Origin: Cryomorphaceae bacterium
GTDB lineage: Bacteria > Bacteroidota > Bacteroidia > Flavobacteriales > Schleiferiaceae
Reading direction: 5' to 3'
Length of the DNA stretch: 48,568 bases
Assembly (NCBI GenBank): GCA_020832345.1
Contig: JAFIEY010000251.1
Coordinates: 1 to 48,568, forward strand
Positions 41,430-48,568 of the stretch are shown piece by piece. The translations under genes were made by a program, and so were the position numbers. The notes below the pieces were generated by a model that saw nothing but the letters and a program-made list of their open reading frames with translations, was not told the origin of the DNA and ran no database searches. How positions within the stretch are numbered: position 1 is the stretch's first letter; every line of letters begins with the position of its first letter.

Positions 41430-41565
41430 TGAGTCTGCTCCAAAAAGTCCCTTTCTGCCAAAATCTTCCTTGTCGATAGACTTTTGAATCGTCACTAACA
41501 ACTAGTTAGCTGCGCCCCCCTCCGCGTCGATTTTGATTGAAATCATCCTTTGTGGAGTGGACTCA
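41430..41565 (-). repeat. Interspersed inverted-repeat element, copy H (136-bp long form)
   Basis: Inverse orientation, TGAGTCTGCTCCAAAAAG to GGAGTGGACTCA, ending four bases before the response-regulator stop codon. The centre has CTAACAACTAGTTAG, matching the palindromic cassette of copy E, and next to it a GC-rich replacement (GCGCCCCCCTCCGCG) not seen in the other copies. Confidence 0.9.
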
Positions 41566-41569
41566 CCAT

Positions 41570-42205
41570 TTAGGTTAAAATGCCATTCGCATAAGCAAAC
41601 TTCAACAAGCCCACCGCTGTATTCGTCCCGGTTTTTTTTAAAATATTTTTCCGATGGGTTTCTACTGTCCGTTCGGAAATAAAGAGATGCTGGGCTATTT
41701 GTTTGTTGCTCAAATCTTCGGCGATGAGTTTTACAATCTCACGCTCACGGTCGGTTAAAAGACGGTCTTCGTCGGGGTACTTGAGGGCGTTGACTATGAT
41801 TTGATTGACCTGCTTGCTCAAAAATATTTCTCCCGCAACAATGCATTCTATGGCCTTTAATAATTCGTAATGCGAATCGCTTTTAAGCAAATAACCCTCA
41901 ACTCCTTCTTTTAAAATGCTTCGGACAATCCGGGATTCATCATGCATGCTTAGTACTATGATTTTGATTTGAGGATGTGCCATTTTTACTTTTTTCACCA
42001 ATTGAAGCCCGTCCATATCCGGTAAATTAAAATCGGTTATCAATAGATCAACTTCTTGATTTTCTAATTGTTCAATCGTCTTTTCCGCGTTTTCAGCCGT
42101 GCCAACCACGGTTAAATTTGATTGTTTGTCTAATATGGTTTTAACTCCGTCCATTAAAATGGCGTGGTCGTCGGTGAGAAATACGTTGAGTTTTTTAGTG
42201 GACAT
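41570..42205 (-). CDS. NarL/FixJ-type response regulator
   Basis: The 211-residue protein has a receiver domain (1-120; acidic pocket FLTDDHAILMDG, phosphoacceptor Asp in LLITDFNLPDMDG near 57, Lys in LLKSDS). Its LuxR-type helix-turn-helix (about 145-205) reads LTDREREIVKLIAEDLSNKQIAQHLFISERTVETHRKNILKKTG. It is the partner of the histidine kinase encoded 12 bases upstream. Target genes are unknown. Repeat copy H abuts its 3' end and could serve as a transcript end. Confidence 0.95.
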   Translation of the reverse strand: MSTKKLNVFLTDDHAILMDGVKTILDKQSNLTVVGTAENAEKTIEQLENQEVDLLITDFNLPDMDGLQLVKKVKMAHPQIKIIVLSMHDESRIVRSILKEGVEGYLLKSDSHYELLKAIECIVAGEIFLSKQVNQIIVNALKYPDEDRLLTDREREIVKLIAEDLSNKQIAQHLFISERTVETHRKNILKKTGTNTAVGLLKFAYANGILT

Positions 42206-42217
42206 AGCGGTAGGGGG

Positions 42218-44197
42218 TTAAGGTTTTATGGTGGATTTATTATCAGTACTTTGTTTTTTGGGTATAGTTATGACGAGACTGGTTTGTTTTGCATTGGGTG
42301 CTGTATCTAAAATGTAGCTGCCGTGGAGTTGGTTGAGTCGTGCGCGGATATTGCTCCATCCGTGTCCGGAAGATTTTTTCAGCACCTTTGGATCAAATCC
42401 ATTTCCATTATCCTCGATAATTACGGTGAGCTCGTCTTGGTGTCCGGTGAGTTGAATGCTGATTTCGTTGGCTTTGCTATATTTCAGGATGTTGTTTGTC
42501 CATTCTTGAATAATTCGGAAAATGGAGATTTCACACCATTCCGGCAGTCGCTCCTCCACGTCGTGGGCATCAACTTTTATGCGAACCAATCCCGATCGAT
42601 TGACCCGCTGGGCGAGTTCCCGCACTGCTTCCTTGAGTCCAAATTCGATAAGCGTTGCGGGCATCAGGTTGAAAGCTGTGTTGCGAATTTCCGCGTACAT
42701 TTCATCGATGATGGATTGGGCGTGTCGAAGGGCCGCACATCGCTTGTCTTTGTTGGGTTCCTCTTCTTGATTGGCCAGGTTCAATTTCAGTGAGGAAATA
42801 AGCTGACCAAACCCGTCGTGTAAATCCCGGGCAAGGCGTTTGCGTTCTTTTTCCTGCGACGAAATTCCGGCGTGTATTCGAGTACGGTGAAGTTGAATCT
42901 CCCGCTCTTTGGCCAACAATTCACGCTCCTTTTTACGCCGAAACATTTGAACGAATATCAACGTAAGACTCATGGCGAGAAATGCCAGAAGAATAACCAT
43001 CCACAAAGTGGTTCTACTTATTTTTAATTGTTGTTCAACCAGTGTGTTTTGTTGTTGTAAAATCCGATTATCCTTTTCGATGACTTCGAATTTTGCCTCC
43101 CATTCTGCCAATCGGTTGGCGTGCTCATCGGAAAAGTGAGCTTTCGTAGCCTCGATGAATAGGGCATTGTAATGTGCAAAAGAGTCTTGATTGCCCAATG
43201 CATTCCAAAGGACAGCCAAATTGAGGTGTAAATCTGCCGAGTACGATTTTAAATCCGGTCTGTTGTTTAGGATTTCCAGGCCCTGCCGACCGAAGTTTAA
43301 CGCTTTTGGCAACTGATTCAATTTTGTATATGCGGATACTAAATTAGACAAATTGTGCAAATTGCTTTTATAGTCGATGTTGTCCCCGGTGAATATCGAC
43401 TTTTCTAAATTTTCAACTGCCAAATCATACTGGTTTTGTGATAGGTACGCATTGCCTAAATTGCCGTAGAGTTTTTGAACCACTCGATCTGCCCCGGCCA
43501 AGGTCGCCTGTTCTATGCTTTCGCGGTAATATCTTATGGCTTCGGGAAGGTCATCAAGTCCTTTATAACAAACGCCTAAATTGGCCAGTGAAATGGCCAA
43601 ATCAAACGGATTGTTTAAAGTCAACCGAATCTCCAACGCTTCTTCGTGAAATTCAATGGCTTTTTCGTATAGCTGCATTTCCTGATGGATTAGACCAATG
43701 TTGCTAACGCTTTGGGCCAGTTGCTTCGGGGAGGCATTTGGATTGCTTTTGACGTGTTTGTAGTTTTCGGTAAACTGCTCCAAGGCCTCGGGGTAATTTC
43801 CCCTTCGCCAATGATACAGGCCCAGATTGTTTGTAATCATGGTCGAAATGGAATGGAATTGATGCACTTTGCTAAGATCCATCGCCCGGTCATACCAAGC
43901 CAAAGCAGAATCCGGACGATCGGTTTCCAAATAGTAATTGGCCTTCGTGTTGTAAAGCTCCGCCAACCCAAAATAAAAGTTGTTTTTTTTCGCATTGCGG
44001 ATGCCTTCTTCAATGACCGAAATCGCGCTATCGGGGTCGTTGCCCAACAACACAAACCCCAAATGATTAAGCGCACGAATTTTGACGGAATCGTTATCGG
44101 TTGTTTGCACGACATGAGTTAGACTGTCGCGCAAGTTGTTTCCAAATACAATCATGGAAGCCATTAAAAAACACAAAACAATAAGGTGGTTTTTCAT
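42218..44197 (-). CDS. TPR-containing sensor histidine kinase (HPK7/NarX type)
   Basis: The product (about 659 residues) has a signal-like leader (MKNHLIVLCFLMASMIVFG) and an N-terminal periplasmic array of tetratricopeptide repeats (about 45-330; AISVIEEGIRNAKKNN, SISTMITNNLGLYHWRRGNYPEALEQF, NIGLIHQEMQLYEKAIEFHEEAL). A membrane helix near residue 400 (TTLWMVILLAFLAMSLTLIFVQMF), a coiled segment and a HisKA_3 dimerisation domain with phosphoacceptor His in ERKRLARDLHDGFGQLISSLK follow. The ATPase domain has ILKYSKANEI and VIIEDNGNGFD. The ATG at 44197 starts the leader; the frame is open to 44275. Signal unknown. Confidence 0.93.
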   Translation of the reverse strand: MKNHLIVLCFLMASMIVFGNNLRDSLTHVVQTTDNDSVKIRALNHLGFVLLGNDPDSAISVIEEGIRNAKKNNFYFGLAELYNTKANYYLETDRPDSALAWYDRAMDLSKVHQFHSISTMITNNLGLYHWRRGNYPEALEQFTENYKHVKSNPNASPKQLAQSVSNIGLIHQEMQLYEKAIEFHEEALEIRLTLNNPFDLAISLANLGVCYKGLDDLPEAIRYYRESIEQATLAGADRVVQKLYGNLGNAYLSQNQYDLAVENLEKSIFTGDNIDYKSNLHNLSNLVSAYTKLNQLPKALNFGRQGLEILNNRPDLKSYSADLHLNLAVLWNALGNQDSFAHYNALFIEATKAHFSDEHANRLAEWEAKFEVIEKDNRILQQQNTLVEQQLKISRTTLWMVILLAFLAMSLTLIFVQMFRRKKERELLAKEREIQLHRTRIHAGISSQEKERKRLARDLHDGFGQLISSLKLNLANQEEEPNKDKRCAALRHAQSIIDEMYAEIRNTAFNLMPATLIEFGLKEAVRELAQRVNRSGLVRIKVDAHDVEERLPEWCEISIFRIIQEWTNNILKYSKANEISIQLTGHQDELTVIIEDNGNGFDPKVLKKSSGHGWSNIRARLNQLHGSYILDTAPNAKQTSLVITIPKKQSTDNKSTIKP

Positions 44198-44334
44198 CTG
44201 TTTAATTATTTTTTTTAACGGTCGTATAACTTGTTTCAATTCAGGGTTTAAAAATAGTTGATTTTTCGTTAACAAACGATAACCCTAAAATCGGAAATAA
44301 TCCATGATGATTTTTTTGCCCCGCGCAAACACGC

Positions 44335-44382
44335 CCATCACCAAATCACTCCATCACCAAATCACTCCATCACCCCATCACC
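44335..44382. repeat. Short tandem repeat (16-bp unit twice, then 8-bp unit twice)
   Basis: CCATCACCAAATCACT occurs at 44335-44350 and 44351-44366, followed by CCATCACC at 44367-44374 and 44375-44382. It is intergenic, between the kinase leader and the 3' end of the next minus-strand gene. Confidence 0.85.
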
Positions 44383-44391
44383 ATATCCCTC

Positions 44392-45285
44392 CTAAAACGT
44401 GCTTTTCTTCGGATTCGACCTCGGATCTTTTCGGTGGGTTTCACCCTTGTATTTGTACATGCCAAGACGAAATCCTACGCCCAATTGAATGCGTGCTGCT
44501 TGTGTCGGTAAATCAGTTTTCGCGATGGTTTGGTGGTGCCTAAAGTGAACAAAAAACCCACTTTGATGCAAAATCATGGCGGTGAGTTTCCAAGAGTCGA
44601 ATGGGGTAGAGGGGTAACCTTCCCTTTCCAGTCTGTCCTTTTTGGCGTGATAGAGGCCAAAACCTCGAAAAAAATCCAGATGAGCCGTCCATGCGGAATT
44701 AATCAGAATATCGCTGTGCAATACCCCGCCGCCGTAAAAACCGTAACCGCTAACGATACTGTTCCGGGGATTTGGCGGTTCACCGTTTTCATCGATTTCC
44801 TTGTGCTGATAAACCAGATCGTACAAAACAAATCCCAGTCCTATGGTAAACCGGTCGCGCGATATGATGTTCCAACTACCCATGAGTTCTATCAAACCGC
44901 CGGAAAAAAAGCTGGTGTTAGAATACCGGTCGTCCACATCATCAATTTTATCCTGACGAAACCAACCGCCCATGTAGTAAATCAAATCGCCCAATAGGTC
45001 GAAATTCATTTTTATACGTCCGGCTCCGGGATCAAAATCCAACTCGTGATATTCAAAACCAAGCGTAAAGTATGGTCCACGCAGTCGGTGCGGTTCGTAC
45101 AAAACCCGACTGTCGCGAATCATCATGCTGTGGGTAAAAATATTGTGCAACCCTTGATTTGAGGCACGCGTATTCTGAAGGGTAGGGCGGAGGTCGGTTC
45201 GGTATTGACCTCGGGCGTGAAAACTGAGGAGCAACGAAAAGACCAAAATAAAAATTCGCATCAACATAATCAAGGGTTTATTCAT
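44392..45285 (-). CDS. Probable outer membrane beta-barrel protein, unknown (third gene of an envelope operon)
   Basis: The protein (297 residues from the first ATG; later in-frame ATGs at 45267 and 45261 also give good leaders) has signal peptide MRIFILVFSLLLSFHARG. The rest alternates polar and hydrophobic residues with many Gly and aromatics (YFTLGFEYHELDFD, GLGFVLYDLVYQH, GYGFYGGGVLHSDILI, ARIQLGVGFRLGMYKYKG), a beta-barrel pattern. No family is recognised. It follows the gene at 45310 by 24 bases and is last in a three-gene minus-strand operon. Confidence 0.7.
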   Translation of the reverse strand: MNKPLIMLMRIFILVFSLLLSFHARGQYRTDLRPTLQNTRASNQGLHNIFTHSMMIRDSRVLYEPHRLRGPYFTLGFEYHELDFDPGAGRIKMNFDLLGDLIYYMGGWFRQDKIDDVDDRYSNTSFFSGGLIELMGSWNIISRDRFTIGLGFVLYDLVYQHKEIDENGEPPNPRNSIVSGYGFYGGGVLHSDILINSAWTAHLDFFRGFGLYHAKKDRLEREGYPSTPFDSWKLTAMILHQSGFFVHFRHHQTIAKTDLPTQAARIQLGVGFRLGMYKYKGETHRKDPRSNPKKSTF

Positions 45286-45309
45286 TATCCAATAGACGAA
45301 CCACAGAAA

Positions 45310-46155
45310 TTAAAAAGCCATTTTTTGCCGAACACTAACCGGAGAAAAAGCCATTCCGATGTAAAATCCCGCAAGACCCGGGCGGTATCCAATTTCCAAA
45401 TTGGTGACCGTAGCAAAAAGACCGGATAAAGGATTGTTGGTTTCCCGACCAAAACGCAGACCGACAGGAATGCCCCGGGCTTCACCCTTTACCCAATTGT
45501 AATTGGTGTAGGCAACCATCACATCAAAATAATATCGGTGATAGGCCGTGTGTTCCCGCTTCCTTCCATCAATTAATTTAACTTGAAGGTTGCGAATAAA
45601 TCCCACAGTTCTGCCGGCGTAAAACCCAAAACTGTTGCTGTGTCCCTCTTGCGTAAGTGAGTTGTAAAACGATCGGTAATGTAATATTCCACCCCTAAAA
45701 CCAGTAAACCGCAACTCATTTCCGGTGGTTTTTAAATAATTCGTTTCCGTGGAAACAGTGGTAGCTGTTCTTCCCGTTTCCCTTTGGGAAATAATCACAA
45801 TCATTTCTTTCCTTCTAACCTTCTGGCTGGTAATAATGACACCACCGGCTTCAAGGTTATACGTTCTGGCAGGCCACCAGCTTCTCCAAATATTAAAATC
45901 CGCCTGGAGATTTTCTCCAATAATGGCGTGCGCCCGAATGCCCAACCCCATACCGAGACCGTCCATATTAAAAGGCTCATCTAAACCAACCCCATACATA
46001 GGGGCGTCCAAAATAAACATGGGATTTACATACAGATTACAGATGTCCTTAAATTCCGGATTATCGGCAATTACCGTATGGGTTTTGGTCGTTTGTGCCA
46101 TCATCGAAAAATGAAGCATCAATACCGTGAACGCAGTAAAAAGTAAATTTCTCAT
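45310..46155 (-). CDS. Exported, probably beta-barrel protein, unknown (second gene of an envelope operon)
   Basis: The ATG at 46155 starts signal peptide MRNLLFTAFTVLMLHFSMMAQ, giving 281 residues; an in-frame ATG at 46191 would overlap the upstream gene. The mature part has beta-rich stretches (GMGLGIRAHAIIGENLQADFNIWRSW, YYFDVMVAYTNYNWVKGEARGIPVGLRFG) and ends NLEIGYRPGLAGFYIGMAFSPVSVRQKMAF, with the aromatic C-terminal Phe of many outer membrane barrels. The middle (TSQKVRRKEMIVIISQRETGRT) is polar. The family is unknown. It starts 14 bases after the upstream gene ends. Confidence 0.7.
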   Translation of the reverse strand: MRNLLFTAFTVLMLHFSMMAQTTKTHTVIADNPEFKDICNLYVNPMFILDAPMYGVGLDEPFNMDGLGMGLGIRAHAIIGENLQADFNIWRSWWPARTYNLEAGGVIITSQKVRRKEMIVIISQRETGRTATTVSTETNYLKTTGNELRFTGFRGGILHYRSFYNSLTQEGHSNSFGFYAGRTVGFIRNLQVKLIDGRKREHTAYHRYYFDVMVAYTNYNWVKGEARGIPVGLRFGRETNNPLSGLFATVTNLEIGYRPGLAGFYIGMAFSPVSVRQKMAF

Positions 46156-46169
46156 TTTGTCAAAATTTA

Positions 46170-47162
46170 TTACGATCTGACTTCCATCCATTTCGAAATA
46201 AGGATGTCGCTATATTGGTCGAGTGCATTGAGAACGGCTGCCTTAAACATCTCCGGATCGGCTTTTACCACAAATGTTCCGGTGGTGAGGTTGCTGCCAA
46301 AGGACACCCAACGACTCATTTGTTTGGGCATTTTCCCCGAGTAGCTGTCGATCTCTTCGGCGATGTTTCCCTCAAATGATACATTTCTGTTGATGAGGAT
46401 GGTACTCGCTTTTCCGTATGCTTCTACCAAAGTCATGGTGGATTGAGTAGGACTGTAGCCCATGGGAAGGATTTCCCCGCTGTAATACGGTTGGATGGAA
46501 ATTTCCGGAAGCACATTAGTCGTGGCAGTTGTGGTTTTGTATTTGTATCCCCTTTTTCGATGCAGGTTCATATCAAAAACCGCAAAGTCGATGATGAGAT
46601 CGGTAAAAAGCGGAAACGCATCCAGCTCCTTGGCCATTTTACCAAATTGCCTCCACGTACCAATATTGCCCATAATGGGTTTGGTATGAGGTCCGTTATG
46701 GGCCGTAAATATTTGGGCTGCCCCCGTCGATTTGCTCGACCACTCCCGTTCGTTATCACTGAGTTTGGTAATGGCCTTGGAGTTTTTCACCGATTCCCAA
46801 GGCACTACCTCAAACCCTTTGGCCTTTAGTTTATCGGACAACATATCGTAATACGCATCGGCCAGTTCCTGCATCAACGCTTCCGAAATACCTTCGAGGA
46901 TGGCCCAGCTCGTCGATCCCTCGCGTTCCGACATGCCCTTGCCTACAATCGCCTTGCCGTTGGAAATGACCTTAAAGTGCAGTGCCGATTTTGCAATGGC
47001 CACCCGCTTACATTTTTTAGCGGATTTTTTATTGTCAATCTTAATGTGCTTTTTGTGATTCAAATCACCCGGAGCCGTGTAATTGATCAAGCTTTCCCCT
47101 TGCTGCGCAAAAGACGTCACCGCAAAAAATAAAGCTGTTGAAAAGATAAAAAATTGTTTCAT
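46170..47162 (-). CDS. Exported protein of unknown function (first gene of an envelope operon)
   Basis: The 330-residue protein has a signal peptide (MKQFFIFSTALFFAVTSFAQ) and a mixed alpha/beta mature part. The segment KKCKRVAIAKSALHFKV followed by helix ALMQELADAYYDMLSDKLKAKGFEVVPWESV resembles in outline the nucleoside-binding-like N-terminal fold seen in CsgG/TolB-type proteins, but this is weak. Later it has TLVEAYGKASTILINRNVSFEG. With two barrel-like proteins downstream it may belong to an outer membrane assembly (inference). The leader carries nested hairpins at 47193-47244. Confidence 0.72.
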   Translation of the reverse strand: MKQFFIFSTALFFAVTSFAQQGESLINYTAPGDLNHKKHIKIDNKKSAKKCKRVAIAKSALHFKVISNGKAIVGKGMSEREGSTSWAILEGISEALMQELADAYYDMLSDKLKAKGFEVVPWESVKNSKAITKLSDNEREWSSKSTGAAQIFTAHNGPHTKPIMGNIGTWRQFGKMAKELDAFPLFTDLIIDFAVFDMNLHRKRGYKYKTTTATTNVLPEISIQPYYSGEILPMGYSPTQSTMTLVEAYGKASTILINRNVSFEGNIAEEIDSYSGKMPKQMSRWVSFGSNLTTGTFVVKADPEMFKAAVLNALDQYSDILISKWMEVRS

Positions 47163-47192
47163 TAGTTCAAAATGTTTTTAGTTGTCTAATGG

Positions 47193-47244
47193 AATCCACA
47201 TTTTGATCATTCTCCTGTGGGAGAAAACCTTTCTCATGTGGATT
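47193..47244 (-). promoter_or_regulatory. Nested hairpins in the leader of the envelope operon
   Basis: AATCCACA (47193-47200) pairs exactly with TGTGGATT (47237-47244). Inside, TTCTCC (47210-47215) pairs with GGAGAA (47220-47225) around TGTG. The structure is about 30-80 bases before the ATG at 47162 and could be an RNA control element or a pair of protein sites. Confidence 0.4.
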
Positions 47245-47328
47245 TCATGACATTAATAAAATTGGTTCACGAGGCAAATGTCTGTCGGTCAGTTGAATAT
47301 GGAAATACCCGCATATTGGCATTTTAAA

Positions 47329-47348
47329 TACCGTATAGACGGTATTGT
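47329..47348. promoter_or_regulatory. Operator-like palindrome between divergent genes
   Basis: AATACCGT (47329-47336), four bases, ACGGTATT (47341-47348) form a perfect 8-bp inverted repeat, 52 bases before the lipoprotein ATG at 47400 and in the divergent region with the envelope operon. It is a candidate site for a dimeric regulator. Confidence 0.4.
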
Positions 47349-47399
47349 CGGAATCAATTAAAATTCAAAACTTTGCCTATTCACCAAATTTCATTTACC

Positions 47400-47987
47400 A
47401 TGAGAAAATTTATTCAGCCCATTGCGGTTATTTCAGCGATTTGTTTGTTGTTTGCCTGTAGCAAAGACGACGACGATGAAAACAACGGCACCACCGAAGG
47501 CACCGTTACCGGAAATATCGGCGGTGTAACCCTCAACGACCCCGATGTATTTTCCCATTTTTCCACCAACGCCATCAACAACGACAACGTATTGTACGTG
47601 GAGGTATGGGATGGATTTTCCGGAAACAACAACCCCTCCAGCGATGGTAAAGCCCTAATGATTCGCATCGAGCCATACAACGGCCCCGGAACTTACGGCG
47701 CCAATGAAAACTCCTTTTGGACCTTCCGCGAGAATATCCAAACCGACGGAACCTGGCAAAACAACACCTTTATCCAGCATGAGTACGGCGACGACCTCCC
47801 CCAAGGCGCCATGTCGGTGGTCATATCCAAAGACGAAACCCTAGGCGGCACCCGCGTAATTTCCGGCACCCTAAACGGCGAATCCGGTCGCACCAAATCC
47901 TTCGACGGCATGGATCAACAAGAGCTCACCCTCCAGACCTTCAAAATTGAAGACATGGATTTCGTAGCCCCCGAGCGCAGCATGTAG
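47400..47987 (+). CDS. Lipoprotein of unknown function
   Basis: The ATG at 47400 begins a lipoprotein leader (MRKFIQPIAVISAICLLFAC) followed by an acidic stretch SKDDDDEN, the type of signal associated with surface export of Bacteroidota lipoproteins. The mature domain (about 165 residues) is beta-rich: GNIGGVTLNDPDVFSHF, ALMIRIEPYNGPGTY, SVVISKDETLGGTRVISGTLNG. This resembles small Bacteroidota lipoproteins of the DUF6252 kind, but the match is from memory and uncertain. The gene is notably richer in C than its neighbours. An intrinsic terminator follows. Confidence 0.75.
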   Translation: MRKFIQPIAVISAICLLFACSKDDDDENNGTTEGTVTGNIGGVTLNDPDVFSHFSTNAINNDNVLYVEVWDGFSGNNNPSSDGKALMIRIEPYNGPGTYGANENSFWTFRENIQTDGTWQNNTFIQHEYGDDLPQGAMSVVISKDETLGGTRVISGTLNGESGRTKSFDGMDQQELTLQTFKIEDMDFVAPERSM

Positions 47988-48015
47988 CACAGCCATTCAT
48001 CCACTCACTTTCAAA

Positions 48016-48058
48016 GCCCAACAGCGTCTATCAGGCGATTGTTGGGTTTGATTTTTTG
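48016..48058 (+). terminator. Rho-independent terminator after the lipoprotein gene
   Basis: CCCAACA (48017-48023) pairs with TGTTGGG (48040-48046), followed by TTTGATTTTTT. It lies 30 bases after the stop codon. Confidence 0.75.
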
Positions 48059-48265
48059 GGCGCCTGCCGCCCCCGTAACGGCTATTGTAAAAACCAGCAA
48101 TGTCGGATGGGGCGGCACCGGGCTGTCCGCTATAGCCACCGTCCCCGCGGCCCACATCGGCGGCGCGTACGGGGTCTGCTCCTACCGTCGCAGCCTCCGC
48201 CGCTCACGCCGCTGTACGGCCTCGTGGTCGGTGGGCTGCCGCTTCCATCCCTGGCGCGGGGGGTG
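48058..48265. other. GC-rich, highly structured non-coding island
   Basis: By hand count 142 of the 200 bases 48061-48260 are G or C (about 71%), against about 28% in 48421-48480. GCCGCCCC (48066-48073) pairs with GGGGCGGC (48109-48116), and GCCG/CGGC form a smaller hairpin near 48210. The phrase GGGCTG(T)CCGCT appears twice (near 48120 and 48233). The open frames across it overlap one another on both strands and look like by-products of composition. From memory, similar GC-rich intergenic blocks recur in other Bacteroidota; this was not checked. Confidence 0.55.
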
Positions 48266-48454
48266 TCGTATGCAGGTTGGGAAAACGTATGCGTTGCACC
48301 TACAATCGTCACCATCATCCAAAAGCATAAAAACCAACACCATATATACGGACGACACCCAAAAAAGTTTGGAAAAAATAAGGAGTCCATTTGACGACTT
48401 GTAAAAAATATAAACCCCAAAAGGCCCTAAGGTATCTGAAATTTTAATCACCAA

Positions 48455-48484
48455 TTGACAATTCAGATATTTACATTATATTTG
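48455..48484 (+). promoter_or_regulatory. Consensus Bacteroidota promoter reading towards the right edge
   Basis: TTG (48455-48457), exactly 19 bases, then TATATTTG (48477-48484) match TTG-N19-TAnnTTTG. Around the -33 element TATCTGAA (48433-48440) and TTCAGATA (48462-48469) form a perfect inverted repeat, a possible operator. The gene it serves would begin outside the window. The stretch 48270-48450 before it holds nothing I can identify. Confidence 0.6.
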
Positions 48485-48568
48485 GCCTTCAATAACCGCA
48501 ATACCAGCTGCACAATATATCCTTATTTGGGTGTATATAGATAGTTTTTTTACGGTTATAAACGCGTT

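Noticed and set aside
8801-41565. Consistent target-site duplications around the interspersed elements
   Set aside because: Only copy B has a clean TACT on both sides. Others show AT-rich near-matches that could be chance, so no duplication length is claimed.
44335-44382. Tandem 16-bp units as possible protein-binding iterons or a replication origin
   Set aside because: Only two full units, no dnaA or rep gene and no AT-rich unwinding region with DnaA boxes nearby.
48016-48047. GCCCAAC and GTTGGGT look like integron attC R boxes (RYYYAAC / GTTRRRY)
   Set aside because: The boxes are only 18 bases apart, far too close for known attC sites, there are no L boxes, and a T-rich tail follows, so an ordinary terminator is simpler.
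48039-48454. Three overlapping open frames of 90-121 codons in the GC-rich island
   Set aside because: They overlap on both strands, have biased low-complexity composition and no recognisable domains; high GC lowers stop frequency.

Overview
The window comes from a member of the Bacteroidota. The evidence is a type IX secretion (T9SS)/gliding gene set (gldJ, a PorP/SprF protein, porU, porV), a secreted enzyme with a T9SS type A sorting domain, two TonB-dependent receptors, promoters of the TTG-N19-TAnnTTTG kind, few visible Shine-Dalgarno sequences and moderate GC. The order gldJ-(porP)-porU-porV-cdd resembles that of gliding flavobacteria. The class (Flavobacteriia, Saprospiria or another) cannot be settled from sequence alone.

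Layout. 1-630: 5' part of a secreted protein on the minus strand, cut by the window edge. 924-1008: tRNA-Leu. 1167-8738: mostly plus-strand housekeeping and stress genes (3-hydroxyanthranilate dioxygenase, MsrA, isoaspartyl peptidase, a MazG-like hydrolase on the minus strand, a Crp/Fnr regulator overlapping a secreted alpha/beta hydrolase, a sigma-54 activator without DNA-binding domain, a frameshifted secreted protein and a membrane protein). 8739-10723: a repeat-rich stretch around a Sel1-repeat protein. 10724-15301: a tight minus-strand five-gene operon, DtxR/MntR regulator -> metal-binding lipoprotein -> ATPase -> permease fused to a second DtxR-like repressor -> permease, in the same order as chlamydial ytgABCRD. 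15596-15771: tRNA-Pro and tRNA-Ser. 15920-21152: VWA protein, endonuclease III, UvrB, 2OG-Fe(II) oxygenase. 21273-27981: two TonB-dependent receptors flanking a T9SS-sorted hydrolase. 28232-37771: era, gldJ, porP-like, porU, porV, cdd. 37827-41002: small Cys-rich membrane protein, murB, aminotransferase and DUF1573 protein, all minus strand. 41570-44197: TPR histidine kinase and NarL-type regulator. 44392-47162: an uncharacterised three-gene envelope operon. 47400-47987: a lipoprotein. 48058-48265: a very GC-rich structured island.

The least explained feature is a family of nine interspersed intergenic elements (eight complete, one truncated) with 18-bp imperfect terminal inverted repeats. 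They occur in three size classes (57, 127 and 136-139 bp), carry internal hairpins and cluster behind stop codons. The 57-bp form looks like a 70-bp deletion between short internal direct repeats. A second inverted-repeat element lies at 17942-18104. No transposase is present in the window. Other points to check: the permease-repressor fusion with a probable operator at 15309-15326, a C7 tract that breaks a gene, a terminator-like hairpin inside a signal-peptide coding region, and a structured segment at 9012-9217.
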